A stretch of 64,000 nt of DNA from Caenibius tardaugens NBRC 16725 (GTDB lineage Bacteria > Pseudomonadota > Alphaproteobacteria > Sphingomonadales > Sphingomonadaceae), in contig NZ_CP034179.1 of NCBI RefSeq assembly GCF_003860345.1, positions 3,766,001-3,830,000 on the forward strand, read 5' to 3'. The translations under genes were made by a program, and so were the position numbers. Of the stretch, positions 27,435-40,219 are shown piece by piece. The notes beneath the pieces were generated by a model. It made no database searches, was not told where the DNA came from, and worked only from the letters and a program-made list of their open reading frames with translations. Positions within the stretch are counted from its first letter, which is position 1. Each line of letters begins with the position of its first letter.

Positions 27435-28376
27435 ATGGAACCCATTCTCGAAATACAAGGCCTTACCAAGAGCTATGCCGGTGGGCTGATCGCGCTCGAC
27501 CATGTCGATCTGCAAGTGCGAAAAGGGGAAATTTTTGCGCTGCTCGGCCCGAACGGGGCGGGCAAGACGACGCTGATCGGGTCTGTATGCGGCATGGTCC
27601 GACCGACATCGGGATCGATTCGGGCTTTCGGGCAGGATATGCGTAAGAACTGGCGTGAGGCGCGCCAGCGCATCGGACTGGTGCCGCAGGAACTCGGGCT
27701 CGACATGTTCGATACGGTCGATCGCCAGATCCGTTTTTCGCGCGGCCTGTTCGGACGTCCGCCCAGCGAGGAACGGATCGTGCAGATCCTCGCCTCCTTG
27801 CAACTGCTCGACAAGCGATATGAGCAATTGCGCAAGCTTTCAGGCGGCATGAAACGGCGTGTGCTGATCGCCAAGGCCTTGAGCCACGATCCCGATCTGC
27901 TGTTTCTGGATGAACCGACCGCTGGCGTCGATGTCGAACTGCGGCGCGACATGTGGCGGTTGATTGGCGATTTGCGCGAACATGGCGTCACTATCATTCT
28001 GACCACGCACTATATCGAAGAAGCCGAAGAAATGGCCGATCGTGTCGGGATTATCGACAATGGCCGTATCCTGCTGGTCGACGATAAACAGGCAATCATG
28101 ACCCGCCTGGGCCGGACCGAGGCCCGTTTCACGCTGGAAAATCCGCTGGCAGCGATCCCCGCTGCGCTGGAACAGTTCCACTTGTCCTTGCAGGATAATG
28201 GTTCGACACTGGTCTACAGGGGCGGGGATGGAACCGGCAAAGGCAAGGCGGAAGTCGCCCAGATTGCACGGATATTGATCCAGCATGACGTGACGTTCGT
28301 AGCTCTGGATCAGAAGGAATCCAGCCTTGAGGACATCTTTGTCGAATTGATGCACGAACAGGAGGCCGTGTCGTGA
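27435..28376 (+). CDS. ABC transporter ATP-binding protein (YadG-like)
   Basis: This 313-residue ATPase belongs to an ABC-2 type exporter. The Walker A is LLGPNGAGKTTLIG, the signature LSGGMKRRVLIAKAL, and Walker B LLFLDEPTAGVDVELRR with the switch histidine in ILTTHYIEEAEEMAD. The sequence resembles E. coli YadG. The C-terminal extension of about 80 residues is also in the family. The ATG at 27435 is preferred over a TTG at 27405. It overlaps the permease start by 4 bases. Confidence 0.93.
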   Translation: MEPILEIQGLTKSYAGGLIALDHVDLQVRKGEIFALLGPNGAGKTTLIGSVCGMVRPTSGSIRAFGQDMRKNWREARQRIGLVPQELGLDMFDTVDRQIRFSRGLFGRPPSEERIVQILASLQLLDKRYEQLRKLSGGMKRRVLIAKALSHDPDLLFLDEPTAGVDVELRRDMWRLIGDLREHGVTIILTTHYIEEAEEMADRVGIIDNGRILLVDDKQAIMTRLGRTEARFTLENPLAAIPAALEQFHLSLQDNGSTLVYRGGDGTGKGKAEVAQIARILIQHDVTFVALDQKESSLEDIFVELMHEQEAVS

Positions 28377-29137
28377 TCAACTGGCGCGGCACCTGGGCCA
28401 TCTACAAGCAGGAAGTCGCCCGTGCGTGGCGGACCGTGTTCGGCACGATCGTATCCCCCGTTCTGACGACAAGCCTCTACTTCGTTGTCTTCGGTTCCGC
28501 GATAGGCGGGCAGATGCAGGCCGTCGGCGGGGTTCACTACGGGGCCTTCATCGTGCCGGGCCTGTTGATGCTGACCTTGCTCAGTGAAAGCACGGCGAAT
28601 GCCAGTTTCGGGATCTATATGCCGCGTTTCACCGGGTCGGTGTACGAACTGCTGTCCGCCCCCGTTGGGGTCACCGAAACGCTGTTGGGCTTCGTTGGGG
28701 CGGCAGCGACCAAGAGCTTGATTCTAGCAGCAATAATCCTTGCGACCGCGACGGTCTTTGTCGACTACACCATCGTACATCCGATCCTGGCGGTCGGGTA
28801 TATCATGCTGGTTGCCGCTTCGTTTTCGCTCCTTGGATTTATTCTCGGGTTATGGGCGGAAGGCTTTGAAAAGTTACAGATGATTCCGATGCTTGTGCTG
28901 ATGCCGCTGACGTTTCTGGGTGGGACATTCTATTCGATCGCGATGTTGCCGGAACCCTGGCGGACAATCGCGCTGTTCAATCCGATTGTATATCTGGTCA
29001 ACGGGTTGCGCTGGACCTTCTACGGCGCTTCGGATGTGAATATTCTCGTGTCCGCCGGTTCCACGTTTGCGTTTCTGGCGATCTGCATCGTGGTGATCGC
29101 GATTATCTTCAAAACGGGCTGGCGTCTGCGCAGCTGA
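28373..29137 (+). CDS. ABC-2 type transporter permease (YadH-like)
   Basis: The 254-residue product has six predicted membrane segments and the ABC-2 family layout. It has an N-terminal amphipathic start (NWRGTWAIYKQEVARAWRTV) and a C-terminal block PLTFLGGTFYSIAMLPEPWR before the last helices. The first bases overlap the ATPase gene. Together they form a heteromeric or homodimeric exporter whose substrate is unknown. The start codon is GTG at 28373. Confidence 0.92.
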   Translation: MINWRGTWAIYKQEVARAWRTVFGTIVSPVLTTSLYFVVFGSAIGGQMQAVGGVHYGAFIVPGLLMLTLLSESTANASFGIYMPRFTGSVYELLSAPVGVTETLLGFVGAAATKSLILAAIILATATVFVDYTIVHPILAVGYIMLVAASFSLLGFILGLWAEGFEKLQMIPMLVLMPLTFLGGTFYSIAMLPEPWRTIALFNPIVYLVNGLRWTFYGASDVNILVSAGSTFAFLAICIVVIAIIFKTGWRLRS

Positions 29138-31084
<1,947 letters not shown>

Positions 31085-31108
31085 CGCAATTCCGGGGAAT
31101 AATGCTAA

Positions 31109-31534
31109 ATGAAAGTAATGCGTGCAAGTTGTCTCATCGGTGCCGTCGCAGGGGCTTTCCTTGCAGCGCAACCGGCTCTCGCTGCGCCGGAAAAATGCTC
31201 CACGGAAAGCTTCCAATCGTTCATTGCGCGTTTCAGTCACCAGATCTCCGTGCAGGAAAAGGCGACTGCCAAAAAGCTGGTCATGGAATATCTGGACGAC
31301 ACCGGCACAACGGGAGAGCCGGTGATGAAACGCAGAATCGTCCCATTGGCTGATGTGACCTGGCCGGTCATGCCCGATCTGGCGATTGTCAAATCGCGCG
31401 CGCAGATCAGAGACCTTCCGGGTGGCGGCAAGGAAGTTGTGGTGCGGGGTGACGGTAATGGCGAACGCAACAGCTATGAGTTTCGACGGCAGCCCTGTTG
31501 GACATTGATCAGGACTTCAGACGAAAGCATGTGA
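31109..31534 (+). CDS. small secreted protein of unknown function
   Basis: This 141-residue open frame has a signal peptide (CLIGAVAGAFLAAQPALAAP) and a small domain with two cysteines (PEKCSTESFQ and RQPCWTLIRTSDES) that could form a disulfide. The central stretch VTWPVMPDLAIVKSRAQIRD is unremarkable. It follows tgt on the same strand by 24 bases and ends at a strong terminator. No function can be proposed. Confidence 0.75.
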   Translation: MKVMRASCLIGAVAGAFLAAQPALAAPEKCSTESFQSFIARFSHQISVQEKATAKKLVMEYLDDTGTTGEPVMKRRIVPLADVTWPVMPDLAIVKSRAQIRDLPGGGKEVVVRGDGNGERNSYEFRRQPCWTLIRTSDESM

Positions 31535-31536
31535 TC

Positions 31537-31561
31537 AAAGGGCGGGTTCCCCGCCCTTTTT
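31537..31561 (+). terminator. intrinsic terminator after the small secreted protein gene
   Basis: AAAGGGCGGG and CCCGCCCTTT form a perfect 10-bp stem with a 3-base loop, followed by TTTTT. This ends the tgt-side transcript. Confidence 0.9.
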
Positions 31562-31618
31562 GTTGTGTTCAACAGCCGGTTTGCGGGTCTGGCCGTGCCC
31601 CCAGCTATTGGGGCAATG

Positions 31619-31650
31619 AAAAAGGGCGGCCCCGAAGGACCGCCCCTTTT
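31619..31650 (-). terminator. intrinsic terminator after rpsD
   Basis: On the minus strand GGGCGG-type arms (31624-31629 with 31640-31645) and an inner GG/CC pair form a hairpin. CCCTTTTTC follows it, 24 bases after the rpsD stop at 31674. Confidence 0.8.
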
Positions 31651-31673
31651 GAATTCCGTGATGGGAACCCGGA

Positions 31674-32288
31674 TCAGCGCGAATAGAATTCGACGACCAG
31701 ATTCGGTTCCATCTTCACCGGATAGGGGACTTCGTCCAGCGTCGGAACGCGCACGAAGGTCACCTTGTCGTTGCCGTCTGTGGCAACGTATTCCGGAATG
31801 TCACGTTCGGGCAGGCCTTGCGCTTCGATAACCAGAGCCATTTCCTTGGCCTTGTTGCCGAGGCTGATCACGTCACCCGGGAAAACGCGGCGGCTGGCGA
31901 TGTTGCACTTCACGCCATTGACGCGAATGTGACCATGGCTGACGATCTGGCGCGCAGCGAAAATGGTCGGCGCGAACTTGGCGCGGTACACAACCATGTC
32001 GAGGCGCTGTTCGAGCAGGCCGATCAGGTTCTGACCGGTATCGCCCTTCATGCTCGACGCTTCCTGATAGGTGCGCTTGAACTGCTTTTCCGTCACATCG
32101 CCGTAGTAGCCCTTAAGCTTCTGCTTGGCGCGGAGCTGGAGGCCATAGTCCGACAGCTTGCTCTTGCGGCGTTGGCCGTGCTGGCCCGGACCGTAGCTGC
32201 GGCGGTTTACCGAGCTCTTGGGACGGCCCCAGATGTTTTCGCCAAGGCGGCGATCAATTTTATACTTGGATGCCTTGCGCTTCGACAT
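31674..32288 (-). CDS. rpsD: 30S ribosomal protein S4
   Basis: S4 binds 16S rRNA early and helps nucleate the small subunit. The 204-residue product has the standard start [20 protein letters not shown] and the S4 RNA-binding domain [20 protein letters not shown] plus [15 protein letters not shown]. The C-terminus ends NLVVEFYSR. The ATG at 32288 is the family start; the upstream ATG at 32303 is not needed. It is a separate unit with its own terminator. Confidence 0.98.
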   Translation of the reverse strand: MSKRKASKYKIDRRLGENIWGRPKSSVNRRSYGPGQHGQRRKSKLSDYGLQLRAKQKLKGYYGDVTEKQFKRTYQEASSMKGDTGQNLIGLLEQRLDMVVYRAKFAPTIFAARQIVSHGHIRVNGVKCNIASRRVFPGDVISLGNKAKEMALVIEAQGLPERDIPEYVATDGNDKVTFVRVPTLDEVPYPVKMEPNLVVEFYSR

Positions 32289-32437
32289 GCGCAATCCTTT
32301 CAATTCGCATATCCAGACGATGGTGTCTGAACTTCAACCCGGAACCGCACCATTCCTTGTAGAGAATGCGATCGCCGCTTCACCGGGGTGCGGGATCAAT
32401 TGCGAAGGCGTGGCCTTTACGGGGCCACACCCGAAAG

Positions 32438-33178
32438 TCAACCCTGGGAACCGGGTTCTTGCCGATTCCGCCCCAAAGCACTGAGCACGCCGCGCATGGT
32501 GCGGACCTCGAGGTGGTTCCAGCGGGGCTTGGTCAGCATATTGCGCAGGGTGCGTGCCGTAGAGGCTGCTCTGGATTCGGGCAGGAAATAACCACGCGGT
32601 TCCAGCAGGCGGGTGAAATGATCGATCAGGCCGTCGAGTTCCGCCTGTGGGGCAGGGGGCAGCTCTGCTTCTACGGTTGGCTGGGCCAGTGTTTCGTGCT
32701 TCGACCATTCGTAGGCGCAAAGGATCACCGCCTGCGCGAGATTGAGCGAGCCGAATTCCGGATTGATCGGAACCGTGATGATCGCCTCTGCAATCGCCAC
32801 ATCATCGGTTTCCAGGCCGGACCGTTCAGGGCCGAACAGGATCGCGTGGCGACCGGGTAACGTGGTAATGCCTTGTGCCGCCTGTTCCGGTGTGAGCACG
32901 GGTTTTGTCACCCCGCGTTTGCGCACTGTCGTGGCATAGACGTGTTCGCAATCAGCAACGGCCTGCGCCACACTGTCAAACACCTGCGCCTTTTCCAGCA
33001 CGATATCCGCACCCGATGCCGCCGGGCCGGCGGCCGGGTTGGGCCAGCCGTCGCGTGGGGTAACCAGCCGCATTTCAGCCAGCCCGAAATTGAGCATGGC
33101 GCGCGCCGCCTTGCCGATATTTTCGCCCAGTTGCGGGCGAACCAGAACGATGACCGGCTTGTCAGCCTTTGCTTGCAT
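32438..33178 (-). CDS. trmJ: TrmJ-type tRNA 2'-O-methyltransferase (SpoU/TrmH family)
   Basis: It methylates the ribose at tRNA position 32 using SAM. The 246-residue product has the SpoU knot motifs [35 protein letters not shown] and the C-terminal [14 protein letters not shown] knot. A C-terminal tail of about 90 residues follows, as in TrmJ. The start overlaps the end of nrdR by 17 bases. Confidence 0.9.
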   Translation of the reverse strand: MQAKADKPVIVLVRPQLGENIGKAARAMLNFGLAEMRLVTPRDGWPNPAAGPAASGADIVLEKAQVFDSVAQAVADCEHVYATTVRKRGVTKPVLTPEQAAQGITTLPGRHAILFGPERSGLETDDVAIAEAIITVPINPEFGSLNLAQAVILCAYEWSKHETLAQPTVEAELPPAPQAELDGLIDHFTRLLEPRGYFLPESRAASTARTLRNMLTKPRWNHLEVRTMRGVLSALGRNRQEPGSQG

Positions 33179-33638
33179 CGCGTCCGCTCATTTCCTGTAC
33201 GGAGCTGGCAAACTCCTCAAAGTCCCGGGCCTCGCTGAAGTCGCGATAGACCGAGGCGAAGCGGATATAGGCTACGCTATCCAACTGGCGCAGGCCTTCC
33301 ATGACCATTTCGCCAATACGCGCGGACTCAATCTCGCTTTCGCCCAGCGTTTCGATCTGGCGCTGAATACCCGAAACAAGCTGATCCAGCCGTTCCTGTA
33401 GAATGCCGCGTTTGCGGCACGCCAGCGCGACCGATTGTTCGATCTTCGCGCGATTGAAGGCTTCGCGCTTGTCACCGCTTTTCAACACGGTGATATCGCG
33501 CAACTGCACCCGTTCGAACGTTGTGAACCGCGCGCCGCAGCTTTCGCATTGGCGCCGACGGCGAATAGCCGTGTTGTCCTCCGTCGGACGGGAGTCCTTT
33601 ACCTGACTGTCATCATGCGCGCAGAACGGGCAGCGCAT
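33162..33638 (-). CDS. nrdR: transcriptional repressor NrdR
   Basis: NrdR senses ATP/dATP and represses ribonucleotide reductase genes. The 158-residue product has the zinc ribbon [17 protein letters not shown] with [13 protein letters not shown]. The ATP-cone domain follows ([20 protein letters not shown]). Length is normal for the family. It sits three bases after glyA, a common arrangement. Confidence 0.97.
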   Translation of the reverse strand: MRCPFCAHDDSQVKDSRPTEDNTAIRRRRQCESCGARFTTFERVQLRDITVLKSGDKREAFNRAKIEQSVALACRKRGILQERLDQLVSGIQRQIETLGESEIESARIGEMVMEGLRQLDSVAYIRFASVYRDFSEARDFEEFASSVQEMSGRDASKG

Positions 33639-33641
33639 GGA

Positions 33642-34934
33642 TCACATGCCCGGATAGACGGGGAACGACTGGCACAGTTCCTCGACCTGCGCACGGACCC
33701 GTTCTTCCACCTGGCCGTCGCCTTCTTCGCCATTGCGCGAAAGACCTTCGACAACCTCTGCAATCAGCGCGCCGATCTTGCGGAATTCATCCGTGCCGAA
33801 ACCGCGCGTCGTGCCCGCAGGCGTGCCAAGGCGCACACCCGAGGTCACAAACGGCGACCGGGTATCGAACGGAATACCGTTCTTGTTGCATGTCAGCCAG
33901 GCGCGATCGAGGCCCTTTTCCGCCGATTTGCCAGTGACATCCTTGGCCGTGAGATCGACCAGCATCAGGTGGTTGTCGGTGCCGCCTGATACGATGCGCA
34001 GGCCATGTTCTTCAACACTGGCTGCCAGAGCGCGGGCGTTGGCGACCACGTTTTTGGCATAGACCTTGAAGTCAGGGCGCAGCGCTTCGCCAAAGGCAAC
34101 CGCCTTTGCGGCGATCACGTGTACCAACGGGCCGCCCTGAAGGCCGGGGAAGACAGCCGAATTGAACTTCTTGGCCAGATCTTCGTCATTGGTCAGGATG
34201 ATGCCCGAGCGGGGGCCACGCAGGCTCTTGTGCGTGGTGCTGGTCACCACGTGGGCATGCGGGAAGGGCGAGGGGTGTTCGCCACCAGCCACCAGACCGG
34301 AGAAGTGCGACATGTCGACCATCAGATAGGCGCCCACTTCATCCGCAATTTCGCGAAAACGCGGGAAATCCCAGATGCGTGAATAGGCGGTGCCGCCAGC
34401 GATGATCAACTTCGGTTTGCATTCGCGCGCGATGCGGGCGACTTCGTCCATGTCGATCAGTTCATCGTCCGGACGCACGCCGTAAGGGACCGGGTTGAAC
34501 CACTTGCCCGACATGTTGACCGGCGAACCGTGAGTGAGGTGCCCGCCCGAGTTGAGATCGAGCCCCATGAAGGTGTCGCCCGGCTGAAGCAGGGCAAGGA
34601 ACACCGCCTGGTTCATCTGGCTGCCCGAATTGGGCTGCACATTGGCGAAGGCGCAACCGAAAAGCTGCTTGGCCCGTTCAATGGCCAACGTTTCCACCAC
34701 ATCGGCATAGTCGCAGCCGCCATAGTAACGCTTGCCGGGATAGCCTTCGGCGTATTTGTTGGTGAAAACGGAACCCGTGGCTTCGAGAACGGCCTTGCTG
34801 GCGATGTTTTCGCTGGCGATCAGTTCAATCTTGTTGCGCTGCCGCTTCAGTTCGCTGGCAATGGCGGCCGCCACTTCAGGGTCGGCCTGCGCCAGCGTGT
34901 CGTTCCAGAAACGGTTCATGGTATCGGTGCTCAT
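33642..34934 (-). CDS. glyA: serine hydroxymethyltransferase (GlyA)
   Basis: GlyA interconverts serine and glycine with tetrahydrofolate, the main source of one-carbon units. The 430-residue product has the PLP site: the lysine in [20 protein letters not shown], substrate residues in [15 protein letters not shown], and [17 protein letters not shown]. The ATG at 34934 lies five bases after the rpiB stop; the longer frame to 35024 overlaps rpiB. It is second in rpiB-glyA-nrdR-trmJ. Confidence 0.97.
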   Translation of the reverse strand: MSTDTMNRFWNDTLAQADPEVAAAIASELKRQRNKIELIASENIASKAVLEATGSVFTNKYAEGYPGKRYYGGCDYADVVETLAIERAKQLFGCAFANVQPNSGSQMNQAVFLALLQPGDTFMGLDLNSGGHLTHGSPVNMSGKWFNPVPYGVRPDDELIDMDEVARIARECKPKLIIAGGTAYSRIWDFPRFREIADEVGAYLMVDMSHFSGLVAGGEHPSPFPHAHVVTSTTHKSLRGPRSGIILTNDEDLAKKFNSAVFPGLQGGPLVHVIAAKAVAFGEALRPDFKVYAKNVVANARALAASVEEHGLRIVSGGTDNHLMLVDLTAKDVTGKSAEKGLDRAWLTCNKNGIPFDTRSPFVTSGVRLGTPAGTTRGFGTDEFRKIGALIAEVVEGLSRNGEEGDGQVEERVRAQVEELCQSFPVYPGM

Positions 34935-34938
34935 CAAT

Positions 34939-35382
34939 TCAGTTCCCGGTGGCAGGGTTGGACAGCTTGTCGACGCGCGGACCATGGCGGCCGCCGCCGA
35001 ATTCGGTGGAGAGAAAAGCGTCAAGGCAGGCCTTGGCCATGTCGATGCCGGTCAGCCGCGCGCCCATGGCGATGGCGTTGGCATTGTTGTGTTCGCGGGC
35101 GAGAGCTGCCGAAAGCGGTTCGGACACCAGCGCGCAACGCAGTGCAGGGTGGCGATTGACGGCGATCGAAATGCCAATGCCCGATCCGCACAGCGCCACG
35201 CCATATTTCGCAGTGCCGTCGGCAACGACAGAGGCCAGCTTGTAGCCGTAATCGGGGTAATCGACCCGGTCTGCGGTTTCCGGCCCGAGATCAGCGACCT
35301 CGTGGCCCAGTTCGATCAGATATTCACGCAATTCAGCCTTGAGATCGACGGCTGCGTGGTCGGAAGCGATGGCAATACGCAC
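34939..35382 (-). CDS. rpiB: ribose-5-phosphate isomerase B (RpiB)
   Basis: RpiB interconverts ribose-5-phosphate and ribulose-5-phosphate. The 147-residue product has the [18 protein letters not shown] start, the active-site cysteine loop [17 protein letters not shown], and the [19 protein letters not shown] block. It is first in the operon rpiB-glyA-nrdR-trmJ. About 270 bp before it are non-coding and should hold the promoter. Confidence 0.96.
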   Translation of the reverse strand: MRIAIASDHAAVDLKAELREYLIELGHEVADLGPETADRVDYPDYGYKLASVVADGTAKYGVALCGSGIGISIAVNRHPALRCALVSEPLSAALAREHNNANAIAMGARLTGIDMAKACLDAFLSTEFGGGRHGPRVDKLSNPATGN

Positions 35383-35612
35383 CTTGTGTCACCTGTTATG
35401 CGGAATGGAATCAGCAACGCAGCCCTTAGGCGCGGGTGGCCGCGATGACCAGCTTTCGTTAGCGCGGATGTATGAACGCAAGACACGCCTCCAACTTTGA
35501 AAGTTCGGGGTGCCCAGACGAGCGGCAAACTGGCTTCGCGCTCCACGGCGGTGCTCCGCCTGTCTCGTCAGTTACGCGAATGCGGCGTCAATAGGCGGGT
35601 TGGCTTGCCGGG

Positions 35613-35647
35613 TCAAGAAAAGGGGGATGCGCAGGGTGGGGCGCATC
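35613..35647 (-). terminator. terminator after the DUF2059 gene
   Basis: GATGCGC/GCGCATC arms (35626-35632 and 35641-35647) form a 7-bp stem with an 8-base loop. On the minus strand CCCCCTTTTCTTG follows it, 10 bases after the stop at 35657. Confidence 0.75.
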
Positions 35648-35656
35648 GGATTCCGT

Positions 35657-36298
35657 CTATTTGTCTTGGGAATCCATAAAGCGCTGAACCGCCTCCGGGT
35701 GCTTTTCCCCGTATTCTTCCAGTTCGTTGCGTAAGGATTCTGTCATCGGGTCGGCAATGCGCCTGCCCTCTTCTAGAACCGTTTCATAGAATTGAAGAAT
35801 TGCAGGGTTCGCCATCGTGGCATTGCTACGCGACAGGAAACCACGACCGCTGGACGATGCCATGAACGTGCGAATGTCGCGCAGTTCATTCATGCTGAAT
35901 TCCTGCGCATAGGCAATTGCCAGATGTTCATACATCGCCGGGATACGCGCGGCGATCAATGCATCCAGCCGTGCGCGCAAGGCCGCATCGTAACGCTTGT
36001 AAATCGCGTTCAGCCCAGGTTCTTTGTCGAACGGGGCGTAGGGTATTTCGGCGGCGGCCCTGGAACGAACAAGATTGATCACGCCTTCAAAAACCGCAGA
36101 GCGATCTTTTTCAGCGATACCGGCTGCGATGATGTCCCGCGCCAGTGCCAAGGCATCCGGATTAACCGGAGGTGTTGCCGGATTGGCCGCATCGGCGGCG
36201 GGTTTGTCAGGCGATTGCGCCCATCCCGTCTGCGGTGTTGCGGCAACTGCCAGAAGCAGTGTGCCGATTGCGCCGAGACGGGATGCGGCAAACGTCAT
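35657..36298 (-). CDS. DUF2059 family secreted protein
   Basis: This 213-residue protein has a signal peptide ([20 protein letters not shown]) and a helical DUF2059 domain in the C-terminal half ([20 protein letters not shown], then [19 protein letters not shown]). Function is unknown; the family is common in Alphaproteobacteria. Its ATG overlaps the rpoD stop by 4 bases (ATGA at 36295-36298), so it is translated from the rpoD message. Confidence 0.87.
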   Translation of the reverse strand: MTFAASRLGAIGTLLLAVAATPQTGWAQSPDKPAADAANPATPPVNPDALALARDIIAAGIAEKDRSAVFEGVINLVRSRAAAEIPYAPFDKEPGLNAIYKRYDAALRARLDALIAARIPAMYEHLAIAYAQEFSMNELRDIRTFMASSSGRGFLSRSNATMANPAILQFYETVLEEGRRIADPMTESLRNELEEYGEKHPEAVQRFMDSQDK

Positions 36299-38292
36299 TG
36301 ATCGAGGAACGAGCGCATCTTCCGGCTGCGGCTCGGGTGCTTGAGCTTGCGCAGCGCCTTGGCTTCGATCTGGCGGATACGTTCGCGGGTGACCGAAAAC
36401 TGCTGCCCGACTTCTTCCAGCGTGTGATCGGTATTCATGCCGATGCCGAAACGCATGCGCAGCACGCGTTCTTCGCGCGGGGTCAGGCTGGCAAGAACAC
36501 GGGTAACCGTTTCCTTGAGGTTGGCCTGAATCGCTGCGTCGACCGGAATGATCGCGTTCTTGTCCTCGATGAAATCGCCGAGGTGGGAATCTTCCTCGTC
36601 CCCAATCGGCGTTTCGAGAGAAATCGGTTCCTTGGCGATCTTCATCACCTTGCGAACTTTTTCGAGCGGCATCGACAGACGCTCGGCCATTTCTTCCGGC
36701 GTCGGTTCGCGGCCCTGTTCGTGCAGGAACTGGCGGCTCGTGCGGACCAGCTTGTTGATCGTTTCGATCATGTGGACCGGGATACGGATCGTGCGCGCCT
36801 GATCAGCGATAGAGCGGGTGATCGCCTGACGAATCCACCATGTGGCATACGTGCTGAACTTGTAGCCACGGCGGTATTCGAACTTGTCGACCGCCTTCAT
36901 CAATCCGATGTTGCCTTCCTGAATGAGGTCGAGGAACTGCAGGCCGCGGTTGGTGTACTTCTTGGCGATGGAAATCACGAGACGCAGGTTCGCCTCGACC
37001 ATTTCCTTCTTGGCGATGCGTGCTTCACGCTCTGCCTTCTGGACCATGTTCACGATCCGGCGAAATTCGCTGAGGCTCATGCCGGTCTGGCTGGCGATAT
37101 CGGCGATTTCGGCGCGGATACGTTCCACCGCAGCCGCTTCGTTTTCGACGAAGGCCGCCCACTTCTTGTCCTTCTTGGCGTGGCTTTGCAGCCAGCCGTC
37201 GTCCAGTTCGTGGCCGACGTAGGAATCGAGGAAGTCCTTGCGCGGGACCTTGTGCCGTTCTGCAAGGCGCAGCATCTGCCCGCCAAGCGCCGTGAGGCGG
37301 CGGTTGAAGGTGTAGAGGTTGTCGACCAGGAATTCGATCTTGGTGGCGTGGAACTGCACGCTTTCGACTTCTGCTGTCAGTTCTTCACGCAGCGTTTCGT
37401 ATTGTTTTTCCTTGGCTGCGGGGAAATCGTCGCCCCGGCCAAGGGCGTCGACGCGCTCTGCCTGAATTTTTTCGAACTTGCGGAACAGCTTGGTGATGCG
37501 GTCGAAGGTTTCGAGCGCTTCCGGCTTCAGCGCAGCTTCCATCTGGGCGAGCGAGAGGGTGTTGTCATCCTCGTCCTCTTCCTCGCGCCGACGGCTGCCG
37601 CCTTCGCCATCCTCGTCGTCGGAGTTTTCCTCCTCCTCTTCGATGTCGTCATCCTCCTTGTAGGAGGGGCCAGCGGTTTCTTCGCTGATTTCGCCGTTAT
37701 CGTCGCCGTCTTCCTCCATCTTCTCGACCGGAGGTTCCTTGGAAAGCATGGCGTCGAGATCGAGAATCTCGCGCAGCTGCATTTCCTCGTTATTGAGGGC
37801 TTCGGACCACTGAATAATGGCGTGGAAGGTGATCGGGCTTTCGCACAGGCCCATAATCATGGTGTCGCGACCGGCCTCGATCCGCTTGGCGATGGCGATT
37901 TCGCCTTCGCGGCTGAGCAGTTCGACGGCGCCCATTTCGCGCAAGTACATGCGCACGGGGTCGTCGGTGCGCTCCACCGTTTCTTTCTTCTTGGGCGCTT
38001 CGGTGATCAGCTTGGGATTATCGTCCATGCCGATTTCATCGACGCTGGAATCATCTTCCTGCCCTTCGGCATCCTCATCGCTTTCCACGATGTTGACGCC
38101 CATTTCAGAAATGGCGGACATAATGTCTTCGATCTGTTCTGAAGACATCTGATCCTGCGGCAGCGCCTCATTCAGCTCATCCACTGTCACAAAACCACGA
38201 CGTTTCGCACGCGCGATCAGTTTTTTGATGGAAGCTTCATTGAGGTCGATCAGCGGTGCATCGTTGCTGTCTGTGTTCGCTTCGGACGCCAT
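36295..38292 (-). CDS. rpoD: RNA polymerase primary sigma factor (RpoD)
   Basis: The housekeeping sigma factor has 665 residues. Region 1.1 (about 15-80) and region 1.2 ([20 protein letters not shown]) are followed by a very acidic insertion at about 185-240 rich in Asp/Glu (e.g. [14 protein letters not shown]). Region 2.4 reads [20 protein letters not shown], region 3 follows, and region 4.2 reads [19 protein letters not shown]. The acidic insert lies in the non-conserved region between 1.2 and 2. The ATG at 38292 lies 8 bases after dnaG. It is the last essential gene of yqeY-dnaG-rpoD. Confidence 0.98.
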   Translation of the reverse strand: MASEANTDSNDAPLIDLNEASIKKLIARAKRRGFVTVDELNEALPQDQMSSEQIEDIMSAISEMGVNIVESDEDAEGQEDDSSVDEIGMDDNPKLITEAPKKKETVERTDDPVRMYLREMGAVELLSREGEIAIAKRIEAGRDTMIMGLCESPITFHAIIQWSEALNNEEMQLREILDLDAMLSKEPPVEKMEEDGDDNGEISEETAGPSYKEDDDIEEEEENSDDEDGEGGSRRREEEDEDDNTLSLAQMEAALKPEALETFDRITKLFRKFEKIQAERVDALGRGDDFPAAKEKQYETLREELTAEVESVQFHATKIEFLVDNLYTFNRRLTALGGQMLRLAERHKVPRKDFLDSYVGHELDDGWLQSHAKKDKKWAAFVENEAAAVERIRAEIADIASQTGMSLSEFRRIVNMVQKAEREARIAKKEMVEANLRLVISIAKKYTNRGLQFLDLIQEGNIGLMKAVDKFEYRRGYKFSTYATWWIRQAITRSIADQARTIRIPVHMIETINKLVRTSRQFLHEQGREPTPEEMAERLSMPLEKVRKVMKIAKEPISLETPIGDEEDSHLGDFIEDKNAIIPVDAAIQANLKETVTRVLASLTPREERVLRMRFGIGMNTDHTLEEVGQQFSVTRERIRQIEAKALRKLKHPSRSRKMRSFLDQ

Positions 38293-38300
38293 ATTCGTTT

Positions 38301-40205
38301 TCAGTCCATTCCCTGTTCGTCCTGCGCCGTATTGGCAGCGGCAGGCGATGACTCTTCCTGTGTTGGCGCGACGACGCGTTGTCGGGCCAATTGCCTCAAC
38401 CGCTCTTCCAATGCCAGCTTTCTTTCGCGCAGGCGCTGTTGCTCGGCAATGGCGCCTTCCGGATCGGAATCGAACCGCGCCGCCGCAGCCACAAGGGCCG
38501 CTTCGAGCGCGGGCCGTTCCACCAGCATGGCGACGGCTTCGGCCAAGTCCTCGCGGGCAGACTGCGGATGCGGATCTTCCAACAGGAAGGAATAACGAGC
38601 ATGATCCGGCGGCGTTGCAAGGCTTCGCAACTCCTTTATGGGGCTACGCGCGCCATTTTCAAGCGTTTCGGCATGATCAAGTAACACGTCTATCGCTTTT
38701 GCGGTTGCGGGATCGCCAGGAACATAGCTTGCCAGCGCGTCGGCGTGACGGTGAAGCTGGTCCGGAAAGCGGGCCAAACCGGCGATTACCGCACTTGCCA
38801 GAACATCCCTGCCGCCACCTTGCGCAAGCCCGCGCAAGCGACGGGCGGAGTTTTCGGAAAGCCCGGGGGATTGGGCCGGCGCGGCGAATCCACGTTTGAA
38901 CCCCGTGCGCGGTGCGGCCGGGGCGCGAGGTTCGCGCGGGGGGTAGGCAAAGGCGGAAAACCGGTCGAGCAACTCGCGGCGATACAGCGCCTTGATATCG
39001 GGATGCGCAATCGCGTCGACATGGTCCATCAGGCGCGCCTTCAGGCCAGCCTTGTCTTCCGGCGTCGCCAATGGTTTGGCCGCATGTTCATGATCCCACA
39101 GTGTTTCGAGCAGGCTGATGGGATTGCGGAGGAGGTGTTCCAATGCATCGCGCCCCTGAGTCTTGAGCAGATCGTCAGGATCAAGGCCGGCAGGCAGCCG
39201 CACAATGGCCAGGGAATGACCGGGGCGGAGCAGGGGAAGAGCCCGAGTCGCGGCTCGCATGGCGGCCCGTTGGCCGGCGGTATCGCCATCGAAACACAGG
39301 ATGGGCACATCGACGAGCCGCCAGAGCATCTCGATCTGCTGTTCGGTCAGCGCGGTACCCAGCGGCGCAACGGCTTCTTCGATCCCGGCGGCGGCCAGCG
39401 CAATGACATCCATGTACCCTTCAACCACGACGATCCGGTGGGTCTGGCGGGAAGCCGGTCCTGCCCGGTGCAGATTGTAAAGGGTGCGCCCTTTGTCAAA
39501 CAGTGGGGTGTCAGGGGAATTGAGATACTTGGGGGCGTCGGTCTTGTCCTTTGTCAGGATGCGCCCGCCAAACGCGATAACCCGCCCACGCGCATCCTGA
39601 ATGGGTAGCATCAGGCGGTCGCGAAAACGATCATACGGCGGCTTGTCGTCGACGGCGATGCGCAGGCCGCCTTCGACCAGCATCGCCTCCTCGAACGGCT
39701 CAAGCGCCTGTTTTAGCGCGGTACGGCTGTCCGGGGCATAGCCGAAGCCAAAACGTTCTACCGTGCGTGCATTGAACCCGCGCGATTCCAGATAAGCACG
39801 CGCGTCGCCGCCGTTCCCGCCTGCGAGATTGGCCACAAACCAGTTCTGCGCAGCCTGCATGACATCGTGCAGGCCGGCGCGTTGTTCGGCCTTGCGGGCC
39901 TCTCTTGGGTCCGGCTGCGGGACTTCCATGCCAGCTTGTGCGGCCAGATCGCGCACGGCATCCATGAACGATAGCCCACGCTGGTCTGTCATCCACCGGA
40001 TAACGTCGCCATGTGCCCCGCAGCCGAAGCAGTGGTAAAAGCCCTTTTCGTCGTTGACGGTGAAGCTGGGCGTCTTCTCATTATGGAAGGGGCAGCAGGC
40101 TTTCCATTCCCGTCCGGCGCGGGTGAGCTTATCGGTCCGCATGATCACGCTCGACAGCGTGATACGGGCGCGAAGTTCATCCAGCCATTGGGGGGAAAGT
40201 GACAC
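38301..40205 (-). CDS. dnaG: DNA primase (DnaG)
   Basis: DnaG lays RNA primers at the replication fork. The 634-residue product has the N-terminal zinc domain ([17 protein letters not shown] with [12 protein letters not shown]). The catalytic core has the TOPRIM motif [17 protein letters not shown] and the acidic DGDTAG metal site. The C-terminal helicase-binding domain follows (about 440-634). It lies between yqeY and rpoD, the classic macromolecular-synthesis order. Confidence 0.97.
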   Translation of the reverse strand: MSLSPQWLDELRARITLSSVIMRTDKLTRAGREWKACCPFHNEKTPSFTVNDEKGFYHCFGCGAHGDVIRWMTDQRGLSFMDAVRDLAAQAGMEVPQPDPREARKAEQRAGLHDVMQAAQNWFVANLAGGNGGDARAYLESRGFNARTVERFGFGYAPDSRTALKQALEPFEEAMLVEGGLRIAVDDKPPYDRFRDRLMLPIQDARGRVIAFGGRILTKDKTDAPKYLNSPDTPLFDKGRTLYNLHRAGPASRQTHRIVVVEGYMDVIALAAAGIEEAVAPLGTALTEQQIEMLWRLVDVPILCFDGDTAGQRAAMRAATRALPLLRPGHSLAIVRLPAGLDPDDLLKTQGRDALEHLLRNPISLLETLWDHEHAAKPLATPEDKAGLKARLMDHVDAIAHPDIKALYRRELLDRFSAFAYPPREPRAPAAPRTGFKRGFAAPAQSPGLSENSARRLRGLAQGGGRDVLASAVIAGLARFPDQLHRHADALASYVPGDPATAKAIDVLLDHAETLENGARSPIKELRSLATPPDHARYSFLLEDPHPQSAREDLAEAVAMLVERPALEAALVAAAARFDSDPEGAIAEQQRLRERKLALEERLRQLARQRVVAPTQEESSPAAANTAQDEQGMD

Positions 40206-40219
40206 GGCTGTCGATCAGG

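Noticed and set aside
36172-38142. 656-codon open frame on the plus strand opposite rpoD
   Set aside because: Shadow of a high-GC gene in the antisense frame; rpoD is unambiguous on the other strand and the translation shows no domain.
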